Part shown: in pieces, positions 8,182-15,258 of the stretch
How the letters are laid out: the number at the start of each line of letters is the position of its first letter
Numbering within the stretch: the first letter of the stretch is position 1
Assembly (NCBI GenBank): GCA_023423995.1
Contig: JAFAEL010000019.1
Coordinates: forward strand, 1-16,290
Source of the DNA: Pseudomonadota bacterium
GTDB lineage: Bacteria; Pseudomonadota; Alphaproteobacteria; Rhizobiales; Beijerinckiaceae
Reading direction: 5' to 3'
DNA: 16,290 nt
Notes under the pieces: generated by a model
Told to the model about the DNA's origin: nothing
Databases searched by the model: none
The model's input: the letters and a program-made list of their open reading frames with translations, nothing else
Program-made: the position numbers and the translations under genes

Positions 8182-8408
8182 GGTCAGCCCCGAGGGGCTA
8201 TGCGGGCTTCGAGACGGCAGGATCGCACGGCCGGGCTAACGGCTTGGTGAATGCGCCGTCCGCGGGGAGTTCAGGATTGGGACGCACCGGACGGGACTGC
8301 CCCAAGAGGCAGCACCTCGCCCGAAAGTCGGGCTGCCGGGTCGCTTGACACCGCCTCGAGGCGGCGGAAGATTGTTAGTGTACAAATGAAATTCGGGGCC
8401 AGCCGGTC
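8182..8408. other. Divergent intergenic region between the small protein gene and the molybdoenzyme operon
   Basis: There is no gene here. Visible structures are a short hairpin agcccc/ggggct at 8186-8199, hairpins ctgcc/ggcag (8297-8312) and gcccga/tcgggc (8319-8333), and the promoter-like region listed separately. The region must carry the promoters of both flanking transcripts. Confidence 0.55.
8345..8385 (+). promoter_or_regulatory. Candidate promoter/operator of the molybdoenzyme operon
   Basis: TTGACA (8345-8350) matches a sigma-70 -35 box exactly. It is followed directly by the perfect 14-bp palindrome CCGCCTCGAGGCGG (8351-8364) and then by TTGT-6-ACAA (8372-8385), which resembles the half-site style of GntR/FCD regulators. 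The -10 box at normal spacing (AAGATT near 8368) is poor, suggesting activator dependence or a wrong assignment. The sites are seen in the sequence; the regulator family is inference. No regulator gene is present in the window. Confidence 0.35.
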
Positions 8409-9257
8409 ATGTATCTTCGACCGAGTACGCTGAGCGAAGCCTGCGAGGTCCTTGCGCAGCGGCCTGTGCAGATCCTGTCCGGAGGCACCGACGTGTTTCC
8501 GGCCCTCGTCGACCGTCCCGCCCCCGAGACGGTGCTCGACATCTCGGGCGTGGAGGAGTTGCGGGGCATCGTTCAGACCGACAGCGAGATCCGCATCGGG
8601 GCGGGGACGACCTGGTCCGAGCTCGCCCGCGCAGAATTGCTGCCGGCTTTCGACGCATTGCGGGCGGCCGCGCGGGAAGTCGGCTCGGTCCAGATCCAGA
8701 ACGTGGCGACGATCGCGGGCAATCTCTGCAACGCCTCCCCGGCCGCGGACGGCGTGCCGCCGCTCCTCGTCCTCGATGCCGAGGTGGAGCTCGCCAGCCG
8801 CGCCGGCCCCCGTCGGCTGCCCCTTAGGGAGTTCGTGCTCGGCAATCGGCGGACGGCGCGCAACCCGGACGAGATCCTGTCGGCCGTGATCGTCTCCCGT
8901 GCCCGGACGGGCGGCCGCTCCGCCTTCGTGAAGCTCGGCGCCCGACGCTACCTCGTCATCTCGATCGCCATGGTGGCCGCGAGGCTTGCGACGGATGGGG
9001 AAGGCCGTATCCGCGAGGCCGCGTTTGCGGTCGGTTCCTGCTCGGCCGTGGCCCAGCGGCTGCCTGCCCTCGAGGCGGAGTTCGTGGGCCGGCTCGCCGA
9101 ACCCGGGCTCGTGTCGCTTGTCCGGGCGGAGCATCTCTCGAGGCTCTCCCCCATCGACGACGTGCGCGGCAGCGCCTCCTACCGCCTCGATGCAGCGCAC
9201 GAACTGGTCGGCCGCGCGCTCGATCTCTGCCTGCAGGAGCGCGCCCATGCGGCATGA
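8409..9257 (+). CDS. FAD-binding subunit of a xanthine dehydrogenase/CO dehydrogenase family molybdoenzyme
   Basis: This 282-residue protein matches the medium, FAD-binding subunit (CoxM/NdhF type) that passes electrons from the iron-sulfur centres to an acceptor. FAD-binding motifs are present: LSGGTDVFP (residues 23-31) and TIAGNLCNASPAAD (101-114). The C-terminal part (about 175-275) matches the CO dehydrogenase flavoprotein C-terminal domain, with RRYLVISIAMVAARL and DVRGSASYRLDAAHE. The length is normal. It opens the plus-strand operon, and its last 11 bp overlap the start of the fused Fe-S/Mo subunit, indicating coupled synthesis of a two-polypeptide enzyme. The upstream Shine-Dalgarno sequence is weak. 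Confidence 0.92.
   Translation: MYLRPSTLSEACEVLAQRPVQILSGGTDVFPALVDRPAPETVLDISGVEELRGIVQTDSEIRIGAGTTWSELARAELLPAFDALRAAAREVGSVQIQNVATIAGNLCNASPAADGVPPLLVLDAEVELASRAGPRRLPLREFVLGNRRTARNPDEILSAVIVSRARTGGRSAFVKLGARRYLVISIAMVAARLATDGEGRIREAAFAVGSCSAVAQRLPALEAEFVGRLAEPGLVSLVRAEHLSRLSPIDDVRGSASYRLDAAHELVGRALDLCLQERAHAA
9235..9239 (+). promoter_or_regulatory. Ribosome binding site fixing the start of the fused Fe-S/Mo subunit
   Basis: AGGAG lies 7 bases before the ATG at 9247, inside the end of the FAD subunit gene. The open frame extends further upstream, but this site and the family's usual N-terminus (KPIGFVLNGRPV) support 9247. Confidence 0.7.
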
Positions 9258-12200
9258 GGGCAAACCGATCGGATTCGTGCTGAACGGCCGGCCCGTCGCG
9301 AGCGCCTCGCCGCCCATCGCCCGGCTGACGCGGGTGCTGCGCGACGAACTCGGGCTCACGGGCACCAAGGTCGGATGCGACGCCGGCGATTGCGGCGCCT
9401 GCACGGTGCTGCTGGATGGCGAGCCCGTCTGCGGCTGCCTCGTCGCCTGCGGCCAGGCCGACGGGCGGAACGTCACGACGATCGAGGGCCTGACGGAGGC
9501 CAGCGAAACGGCTCGATCGCTGCAGCGGGCTTTCCTGCGCCACGGGGCGGCGCAATGCGGGATGTGCACGCCCGGCATGATCGTGGCCGGGACGGCGCTG
9601 CTGGAGCGCAACGCCTCTCCGTCCGAGGCGGAGGTCGCCGATGCGATCGGCGGGGTGCTCTGCCGCTGCACCGGCTATCGCAAGATCATCGACGCCGTTC
9701 TGGACCATGCAGGCACGGCCGCGCCCTGCCCCGCCCCGGATGCCGGCGCGGCGGTCGGCGCGCGGATCGAGCGCCTCGACGGTGTCCGCAAGGTGGAGGG
9801 CCGCGACCCGTTCGGCGCCGATGCCGCTCCGGCCGACGCGCTCGTGCTCCGGGTCATCCGCAGCCCCCATCATCGCGCCTCCTTCACGTTCGGCGACCTC
9901 GAAGCCTATGCGGCCGCGAACGGCATCGCGGCGGTTCTCACCGCCCGGGACGTCCCCGGCCGCAATCGCTACGGGGTCATTCCGCCCTTCGCCGACCAGC
10001 CCGCCTTCGCCGAGCGCGAGGCGCGGTTCCGCGGCGAGGCGGTCGCCGCGATCGTCGGGGATGCGAAGACCGTAGAGGCCCTCGACCTCGCTGCGTTCCC
10101 GGTGACGTGGACGCAGCTTCCCGCCCATACGAGCCTGGATGCGGCGCTCGCGCCCGGCGCCGACCTCGTCCATCCGGAGCGGGCCGGGAACGTGCTCGTG
10201 CGGGGCCGGGTCGTGCGGGGCGACGTCGAGGAGGGCCTCGCCGCCGCGGATGCGATCGTCGAGGGCGAATTCGAGACCGGCTTCGTCGAACATGCGCCGA
10301 TCGAGCCCGAGGCGGGCTGGGCGCGCCGGGTCGGCGACCGGGTCGAGATCGCGGCCTGCACGCAATCGCCCTACATGGACCGCGACGACGTCGCGCTGAT
10401 CCTCGGCGTCGAGCCCGAGCAGGTGCGCATCATCCCGACCGCGGTGGGCGGCGGGTTCGGCACCAAGCTCGACCTGTCCGTGCAGCCGTTCCTCGCACTC
10501 GCGGCCTGGAAGCTGGGCTCGGCCGTGCGGATGACCTATTCCCGGCCCGAATCCATGATGACGACAACCAAGCGCCACCCTGGCCGCATGCAGGTCCGGG
10601 CCGCCGCCAGGAAGGATGGCCGGATCGTCGCGCTCGACTTCGCCGGCGACTTCAACACGGGCGCCTATTCCTCCTGGGGCCCGACGGTCGCGAACCGCGT
10701 ACCCGTCCACGCCTCCGGCCCCTATCTCGTGCCGAACTACCGCGCCCTCACCCGCGCCGTGCACACGCACCTCGTCCCCGCCGGCGCCTTCCGCGGCTTC
10801 GGCGTGCCGCAGGCCTCGGTCGCCGTCGAGCAGCTCTATGACGAGCTCGCCGACCGGATCGGCATGGACCGGCTCGAATTCCGGATCCTGAATGCGCTCA
10901 CGGGCGACCAGCCGACCGTCACCGGGCAGATCCTCGGGGAAGGCGTCGGCATCCGGGCCTGCCTGGAAGCGCTCCGGCCGCACTGGGAGCGGGCGCGGCG
11001 CGAGGCGGCGGCGTGGAATGCCGACACTAAACCTCGTCATGCTGAGGAGGCGCGGCACGCGCCGTCTCGAAGCACGCGCGACGGTGGTGCGTCCTTCGAG
11101 ACGCAGGCTTCGCCTGCTCCTCAGGATGACGAAGGTGGAGGACCGGCAAGCCACCTTCGCCGGGGCGTCGGCGTCGCGGGCATGTGGTACGGCTGCGGCA
11201 ACACCTCCATGTCGAACCCTTCCACGATGCGCATCGGCATCCGGCCCGATGGACGCATCGCCCTGCATCAGGGGGCGGTGGATATCGGCCAGGGCTCGAA
11301 CACCATCATCCCGCAGATCGCCGCGGACGCGCTGGGCGTTTCGCTCGACGCTTTCGACATCGTCTCGGCGGATACGGACCTGACGCCGGATTGCGGCAAG
11401 ACCTCCGCATCGCGCCAGACCTTCATCACCGGCAAGGCGACCGAACTCGCTGCGCGGGCGCTCCGGGCCGAGGTCCTGCGCCTCGCCAATGCCGGCGAGG
11501 ATGCCCGCATCATTCCGGGCGCAGGCGAGATCTGCGTGCAGGACGGCGACCACACGCGCCGCATCCCCCTGGCGGAGCTGGAGGCCGACGAGCATGGCTA
11601 CGTCCTCTCTGCCGAGCGCAGCTTCGATCCGCCGACCACCCCGCTCGATGCCGACGGGCAGGGCGAGCCTTACGGGCTCTACGGCTTTGGCGCCCACCTG
11701 GCGGAGATCGAGGTCGATACCCGGCTCGGCACCGTGAAGGTGCTCAAGATCACGGCCGCCCACGACGTCGGGCGTGCCATCAACCCGACCCTTGTCGAAG
11801 GCCAGATCGAGGGCGGCGTGGCCCAGGGGCTCGGCCTTGCCCTGATGGAGGAGTTCCATCCCGGACGCGGCGAGAACCTGCACGACTACCTGATCCCGAG
11901 CGCCGGCGACGTCCCGCCGGTCGAATCCATCCTCGTCGAGGAGGCCTCCCCCGCGGGACCGTTCGGCGCCAAGGGGATCGGCGAGCAGGCCCTCATCCCG
12001 ACCGCACCGGCGATCCTCAACGCCATCTATGACGCGACCGGGGCTCGCATCCGCCGGGTCCCGGCGACCCCGGACCGCGTGCTCGCGGCCATCAGGGCTT
12101 GTCCCCTCTCCCCGTACGACGGGGAGAGGTCGAGTCGGCGGTCACGCCGACCGGGTGAGGGGCAGAAGAGCCCCGCCTCCGACGTCGCCCCTCATCCGGT

Positions 12201-12261
12201 CGCACTGCCGTGCGACTCGACTTCTCCCCGCCAGCGGGGAGAAGGGACCGGTATGCCATGA
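9247..12261 (+). CDS. Fused [2Fe-2S] and molybdopterin-binding hydroxylase subunit, xanthine dehydrogenase family
   Basis: This 1004-residue protein joins the small iron-sulfur subunit to the large catalytic subunit. Residues 1-155 carry both [2Fe-2S] sites: Cys44, 49, 52 and 64 (plant-type), then Cys104/107 and Cys139/141. From about 170 the molybdopterin part follows, with VGGGFGTK, GAFRGFGVPQ, DIGQGSNTIIPQIAADALG, a SASRQTFITG block and GPFGAKGIGEQAL, whose Glu913 is the expected catalytic base. The reaction is hydroxylation next to a ring nitrogen or of an aldehyde; neighbours favour an N-heteroaromatic acid such as nicotinate. Two palindromic repeats lie within the frame: one adds about residues 595-635, between family-conserved segments, and another supplies roughly the last 50 residues after VLAAIRA. 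The frame is intact and conserved motifs continue after the insert, so the gene is probably functional. The stop overlaps the next start (ATGA). Confidence 0.92.
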   Translation: MRHEGKPIGFVLNGRPVASASPPIARLTRVLRDELGLTGTKVGCDAGDCGACTVLLDGEPVCGCLVACGQADGRNVTTIEGLTEASETARSLQRAFLRHGAAQCGMCTPGMIVAGTALLERNASPSEAEVADAIGGVLCRCTGYRKIIDAVLDHAGTAAPCPAPDAGAAVGARIERLDGVRKVEGRDPFGADAAPADALVLRVIRSPHHRASFTFGDLEAYAAANGIAAVLTARDVPGRNRYGVIPPFADQPAFAEREARFRGEAVAAIVGDAKTVEALDLAAFPVTWTQLPAHTSLDAALAPGADLVHPERAGNVLVRGRVVRGDVEEGLAAADAIVEGEFETGFVEHAPIEPEAGWARRVGDRVEIAACTQSPYMDRDDVALILGVEPEQVRIIPTAVGGGFGTKLDLSVQPFLALAAWKLGSAVRMTYSRPESMMTTTKRHPGRMQVRAAARKDGRIVALDFAGDFNTGAYSSWGPTVANRVPVHASGPYLVPNYRALTRAVHTHLVPAGAFRGFGVPQASVAVEQLYDELADRIGMDRLEFRILNALTGDQPTVTGQILGEGVGIRACLEALRPHWERARREAAAWNADTKPRHAEEARHAPSRSTRDGGASFETQASPAPQDDEGGGPASHLRRGVGVAGMWYGCGNTSMSNPSTMRIGIRPDGRIALHQGAVDIGQGSNTIIPQIAADALGVSLDAFDIVSADTDLTPDCGKTSASRQTFITGKATELAARALRAEVLRLANAGEDARIIPGAGEICVQDGDHTRRIPLAELEADEHGYVLSAERSFDPPTTPLDADGQGEPYGLYGFGAHLAEIEVDTRLGTVKVLKITAAHDVGRAINPTLVEGQIEGGVAQGLGLALMEEFHPGRGENLHDYLIPSAGDVPPVESILVEEASPAGPFGAKGIGEQALIPTAPAILNAIYDATGARIRRVPATPDRVLAAIRACPLSPYDGERSSRRSRRPGEGQKSPASDVAPHPVALPCDSTSPRQRGEGTGMP
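11035..11131 (+). repeat. Cloverleaf-like palindromic repeat inserted in frame in the Mo subunit gene
   Basis: Outer arms cgtcatgctgaggag (11035-11049) and ctcctcaggatgacg (11117-11131) pair at 14 of 15 positions. Inner arms cgtctcgaagcacgc (11063-11077) and gcgtccttcgagacg (11089-11103) pair at 14 of 15 around an 11-nt loop. Two side hairpins fill the gaps between arms: ggcgcg-gca-cgcgcc (11049-11063) and gcaggc-ttc-gcctgc (11103-11117). The arm sequences resemble dispersed intergenic repeats of Hyphomicrobiales genomes, which I recognise by style only. The repeat is read through as part of the protein. Confidence 0.85.
12101..12248 (+). repeat. Palindromic mosaic repeat forming the 3' end of the Mo subunit gene
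   Basis: A chain of inverted repeats: cctctcccc/ggggagagg (12105-12113/12121-12129), gtcggcg/cgccgac (12134-12140/12145-12151), ccgggtgaggggc paired with gcccctcatccgg (12151-12163/12187-12199), gtcgcac/gtgcgac (12199-12205/12210-12216) and cttctcccc/ggggagaag (12221-12229/12236-12244). The two ends (12101-12113 and 12236-12248) are also complementary with a mismatch, so the whole element is roughly palindromic. It resembles the mosaic intergenic elements (RIME-like) described in rhizobia; that family name is tentative. Confidence 0.85.
12240..12247 (+). promoter_or_regulatory. Ribosome binding site of the ring-reductase gene, located in the repeat's last arm
   Basis: AGAAGGGA, part of the final hairpin arm of the mosaic repeat, lies 10 bases before the ATG at 12258. 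It is the only purine-rich Shine-Dalgarno-like sequence there, so folding of the repeat in mRNA could mask it. Confidence 0.5.
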
Positions 12262-13760
12262 GCGCCGAACTCAGCCCCCCTGCCCCGAAGCCTGCCGACG
12301 ATCGCATCCGCTGCGATGCCTGCCCGGTCATGTGCTACATCCGGCCTGGCCAGGCCGGTGCGTGCGACCGCTACGCCAACCAGGACGGCGAGCTGATCCG
12401 CGTCGACCCGCATGTGGTGCTGGAGCGTGTCGTCGAGGCCGGCGGCAACATCGTGCCCTTCTCGGCCAATGCCGATGCGTGGGACGGGCGCGTCGTCGGC
12501 GAGCCCACCACCTTCGTGACGGCGATCGGCGCGGGCACGACCTATCCGGACTACAAGCCGGCGCCCTTCATCGTCGCCTCCGAGGTGGATGGCGTCGACA
12601 TGGTCACGGTCGTGACCGAGGGGATCTTCTCGTATTGCGGCGTGAAGGTGAAGATCGACACCGACCGCCATCTCGGCCCCGAGCGCTCCCTCGTGCGGGC
12701 CGCCGGCGAGCCCATCGGGCATGTGACGACGGGCGAATACGGCTCGCAGATGCTGTCGCTCGGCGGCGTCAATCACCTGACCGGCGGCTCGAAGAAGGAA
12801 GGTCGCGTCACCTGCGACACGCTGCTGGCCCTCTGCAACGGCCAGGCGGTCGAGCTCACGATCGACGGCGGCTCGAACCTCACGGTCCAGGCCGGGAAGC
12901 CGCCCCTCGTCAACGGCCAGCTCGAGGAGCGGATGCGGGTCGGGTGCGGCTCGGCCACGATCGGCATGTTCGCCAAGCAGTGGGAAGGCTTCGTGGACGA
13001 GGTGGTGGTGGTCGACGACCACATCACCGGCATCCTGTCCGAGCACCAGGCGGGCAAGGTGCTCGGCATTCCGGATACGGGCATCAAGATCAAGGGGCGG
13101 CGCTCGACACCCGGCCGCTACTTCCAGGTGGCAGAGCCCGGGACGGGCTGGGGCGGCACGGACATCTCCGACCCGCTCTCGATCCTCCAGCCCTTCGACC
13201 CCAAGGTCGCGAGGCCCGGGCTGACCATGCTGATGACCTCCACCACGGGCGAGCATTCGGCCTATTTCGTCCTCGACGAGGCGCTTCGCCCCGTCGAAAC
13301 CGAGATGCCGGACCAGCTGCGCCGCTCGGTGGAGCTCATCCGGGAGAATTGCGAGCCGGCGCTCTCGACCGTCCTCTTCATGGCCGGGGCCGGCGGCTCG
13401 CTGCGCTCCGGCGTGACGGAGAATCCCGTGCGGCTGACGCGCTCGGTGAAGGACACGCTGACGCTCGTCACCTGCGGCGGCGCGCCGACCTATGTCTGGC
13501 CGGGCGGCGGGATCACCTTCATGGTCGACGTCACGCGCGTGCCGGAGAACGCCTTCGGCTACGTGCCGACGCCGGCACTCGTCGCGCCCATCGAGTTCAC
13601 GCTCCGGCTGGAGGATTACGAGCGCCTGGGCGGCCACATGAGCGAGGTGCGGCGGCTCGCGGAGGCGCACGGGCTCTCGCCCGAGCGCCGTTCGGTGCGG
13701 CCCCGGAGCGACAATCCCTGGCCGCTCGGCCCCTCCGACCCGCGCAGGCTCGCCGGATGA
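12258..13760 (+). CDS. hnr: 6-hydroxynicotinate reductase-like iron-sulfur protein
   Basis: This 500-residue protein resembles proteins annotated as 6-hydroxynicotinate reductase, which in Eubacterium barkeri reduces 6-hydroxynicotinate to 1,4,5,6-tetrahydro-6-oxonicotinate with low-potential electrons and carries Fe-S clusters and covalent flavin. The N-terminus has a cluster-like cysteine set, CDACPVMC plus a fourth Cys (Cys19, 22, 26 and 36). The central region includes VDDHITGILSEHQAGKVLG and TSTTGEHSAYF blocks. A GCGSATIGM segment (Thr234) loosely resembles the SGAT-type sequence that ApbE enzymes flavinylate, but the match is not exact. ATG 12258 is chosen for the 4-bp overlap with the upstream gene; the frame stays open upstream only through repeat sequence. 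The substrate could be another hydroxylated N-heterocycle. The family assignment is from memory of the sequence type, without a database comparison. Confidence 0.75.
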   Translation: MSAELSPPAPKPADDRIRCDACPVMCYIRPGQAGACDRYANQDGELIRVDPHVVLERVVEAGGNIVPFSANADAWDGRVVGEPTTFVTAIGAGTTYPDYKPAPFIVASEVDGVDMVTVVTEGIFSYCGVKVKIDTDRHLGPERSLVRAAGEPIGHVTTGEYGSQMLSLGGVNHLTGGSKKEGRVTCDTLLALCNGQAVELTIDGGSNLTVQAGKPPLVNGQLEERMRVGCGSATIGMFAKQWEGFVDEVVVVDDHITGILSEHQAGKVLGIPDTGIKIKGRRSTPGRYFQVAEPGTGWGGTDISDPLSILQPFDPKVARPGLTMLMTSTTGEHSAYFVLDEALRPVETEMPDQLRRSVELIRENCEPALSTVLFMAGAGGSLRSGVTENPVRLTRSVKDTLTLVTCGGAPTYVWPGGGITFMVDVTRVPENAFGYVPTPALVAPIEFTLRLEDYERLGGHMSEVRRLAEAHGLSPERRSVRPRSDNPWPLGPSDPRRLAG

Positions 13761-14626
13761 GAGCGCAGGCCCGCATGCTCCCGGACGGTCGACGCCTGCA
13801 CTTGCAGGACGGCCCGATCGATCTTGTGGTCGAGGCCGTCGGGTCGCCGGCCGGCGTGCAGGCCGCCTATGCGGCAGCAACCCGGCGCTTCGAGACGATG
13901 CTCGACGAGCTCTGCGCCGAGCTCGGCGAGTTGCGAGCTCCCTTCCATCGCAGCCGTCGCTTTTCGGGCCCGGTTGCGCGCCGCATGCAGGCGGCGGTGT
14001 CGCCCTATGGCGGGGAATGCTTCATCACGCCGATGGCGGCCGTGGCGGGGAGCGTCGCGGAGGAGATCCTGGACGCGATGGTCGCGGCGGCGCCGCTGGC
14101 GCGCGCATCGGTGAACAATGGCGGCGACATCGCCCTCCATCTGGCGGGCGGCGAAAGCCTGCGGATCGGCCTCGTCGACCGGCCGGACCGCCCGGGCCTG
14201 TTCGGCTCGGCCACGATCCGCTCCGGCGAACCCGTCCGTGGGATCGCGACGAGCGGCTGGCGCGGCCGCTCCTTCTCGCTCGGGATCGCGGACGCGGTCA
14301 CGATCCTGGCCGACACGGCCGCGCAGGCGGACGCCGCCGCGACGATCGTGGCGAACGCCGTAGACCTGCCCGGCCATCCTTCCATCAAGCGCCTCCCGGC
14401 CCGTGAGGTGCAGAACGATTCCGACCTCGGCGACCTCCCCGTCACGCGCGGCGTCGGCGCTCTCGCCCCGGGCGAGATCGACGAGGCGCTGGCGCGCGGC
14501 CTCGCCCGTGCCGAACAGCTGATCGGGCGCGGGCTCATCCGGGCAGCGGCGCTGCACCTTCAGGGACGAACCGCACTCACCAGTGACGTGCATTCGGGCG
14601 CGACACAGGCATTGGAAGCAGCGTGA
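13757..14626 (+). CDS. UPF0280 family protein (ApbE superfamily)
   Basis: This 289-residue protein matches UPF0280 (COG2122), a poorly characterised branch of the ApbE superfamily whose better-known members attach FMN to proteins. Recognisable stretches are MLPDGRRLHLQDGPIDLVVE at the N-terminus, AVAGSVAEEILDAM, ASVNNGGDIALHL (the family's conserved NNGGD core), RGIATSGWRGRSFSLGIADA and NAVDLPGHPSIKRLPA. It overlaps the ring-reductase stop by 4 bp (ATGA) and the following gene by 1 bp (TGATG), so it is embedded in the catabolic operon. A role in flavin attachment to, or maturation of, the ring reductase is inference. An alternative start at 13775 (MLPDG) is possible; 13757 is preferred for the coupling. 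Confidence 0.85.
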   Translation: MRAQARMLPDGRRLHLQDGPIDLVVEAVGSPAGVQAAYAAATRRFETMLDELCAELGELRAPFHRSRRFSGPVARRMQAAVSPYGGECFITPMAAVAGSVAEEILDAMVAAAPLARASVNNGGDIALHLAGGESLRIGLVDRPDRPGLFGSATIRSGEPVRGIATSGWRGRSFSLGIADAVTILADTAAQADAAATIVANAVDLPGHPSIKRLPAREVQNDSDLGDLPVTRGVGALAPGEIDEALARGLARAEQLIGRGLIRAAALHLQGRTALTSDVHSGATQALEAA

Positions 14627-15210
14627 TGAAAGCCAGGATCCGCAAGATCGTGACCGTGGTCGAGGAGACGCTCACCGAGATGGGCCAGCCCGTCTCGCCC
14701 CCGACGCGGCGGGCCGCGGCGGTCGCCGTGATCGAGAACCCCTATGCCGGCCGCTACGTCGAGGACCTGTCCGAGCTGATCGATGTCGGCGAAGAGCTCG
14801 GACAGCTTCTGACCGAGCGCGCCGTGGCCGCGCTCGGCATCGAGGGCGCGAAGGCGCAGAGCTACGGCAAGGCGGCTGCGGTCGGCGAGAACGGCGAGCT
14901 CGAGCATGCGGCCGCGATCCTTCACCCGAAGCTCGGCGCACCGGCCCGGAAAGTGCTTGGGAAAGGTGCCGCGCTGATCCCGTCGTCCAAGAAGCGCGGC
15001 GGACCCGGGGTGCCGTTCGACGTGCCGCTCGGCCATAAGGATGCGGCCTTCGTGCGCAGCCACTTCGACGGCATGGAAATCCGGGTCGCGGATGCGCCGC
15101 GGGCGAACGAGATCGTGGTCGCGGTCGCGGTGACGGATTCGGGGCGCCCGCTGCCGCGTGTGGGCGGCCTGACGGTGGCTGAGGTAAAGGGCGAGGACGG
15201 GTTGCGGTAA
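14626..15210 (+). CDS. Amino acid synthesis family protein (DUF1185)
   Basis: This 194-residue protein matches the 'amino acid synthesis' family (PF06684/DUF1185), whose name is historical and whose reaction is not established. Typical features are the N-terminal RKIVTVVEETLTEMG, AAVAVIENPYAGRYVEDLSE, a GKAAAVGENGELEHAAAILHP block and KKRGGPGVPFDVPLGHKDAA. It lacks a signal peptide and is probably cytoplasmic. The ATG at 14626 overlaps the previous stop as TGATG and has GGAAG about 8 bases upstream; a GTG one codon earlier is less likely. Its position after a ring hydroxylase and a ring reductase makes a downstream catabolic step, such as handling of the reduced ring, a reasonable but untested guess. 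Confidence 0.85.
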   Translation: MKARIRKIVTVVEETLTEMGQPVSPPTRRAAAVAVIENPYAGRYVEDLSELIDVGEELGQLLTERAVAALGIEGAKAQSYGKAAAVGENGELEHAAAILHPKLGAPARKVLGKGAALIPSSKKRGGPGVPFDVPLGHKDAAFVRSHFDGMEIRVADAPRANEIVVAVAVTDSGRPLPRVGGLTVAEVKGEDGLR

Positions 15211-15258
15211 CGGCCCTCGCGGGCTCCAATCGGCATCTAACCAGAAGGGAACAGGGGC

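Noticed and set aside
11035..11131. The cloverleaf-like fold as a tRNA or other structured RNA gene
   Set aside because: There is no tRNA-type D/T loop sequence or acceptor end, and the arms are symmetrical inverted repeats typical of dispersed palindromic elements.
8956..11883. Minus-strand open frame of 975 codons opposite the molybdoenzyme genes
   Set aside because: Despite its length, the composition is that of an antisense shadow in GC-rich DNA, and the plus-strand frame has all catalytic motifs.
11029..12261. The Mo subunit gene as a pseudogene disrupted by repeats
   Set aside because: The frame is continuous, conserved motifs including Glu913 follow the insert, and the operon overlaps are intact.
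12029..13756. Upstream extension of the UPF0280 frame (576 extra codons)
   Set aside because: The extension lies out of frame over the reductase gene and has shadow composition; the family N-terminus begins near 13757-13775.
15211..15258. A terminator between the DUF1185 gene and the ABC binding protein
   Set aside because: Only a 4-bp gccc/gggc stem is present, with no T-run; continuation of the operon is more likely.
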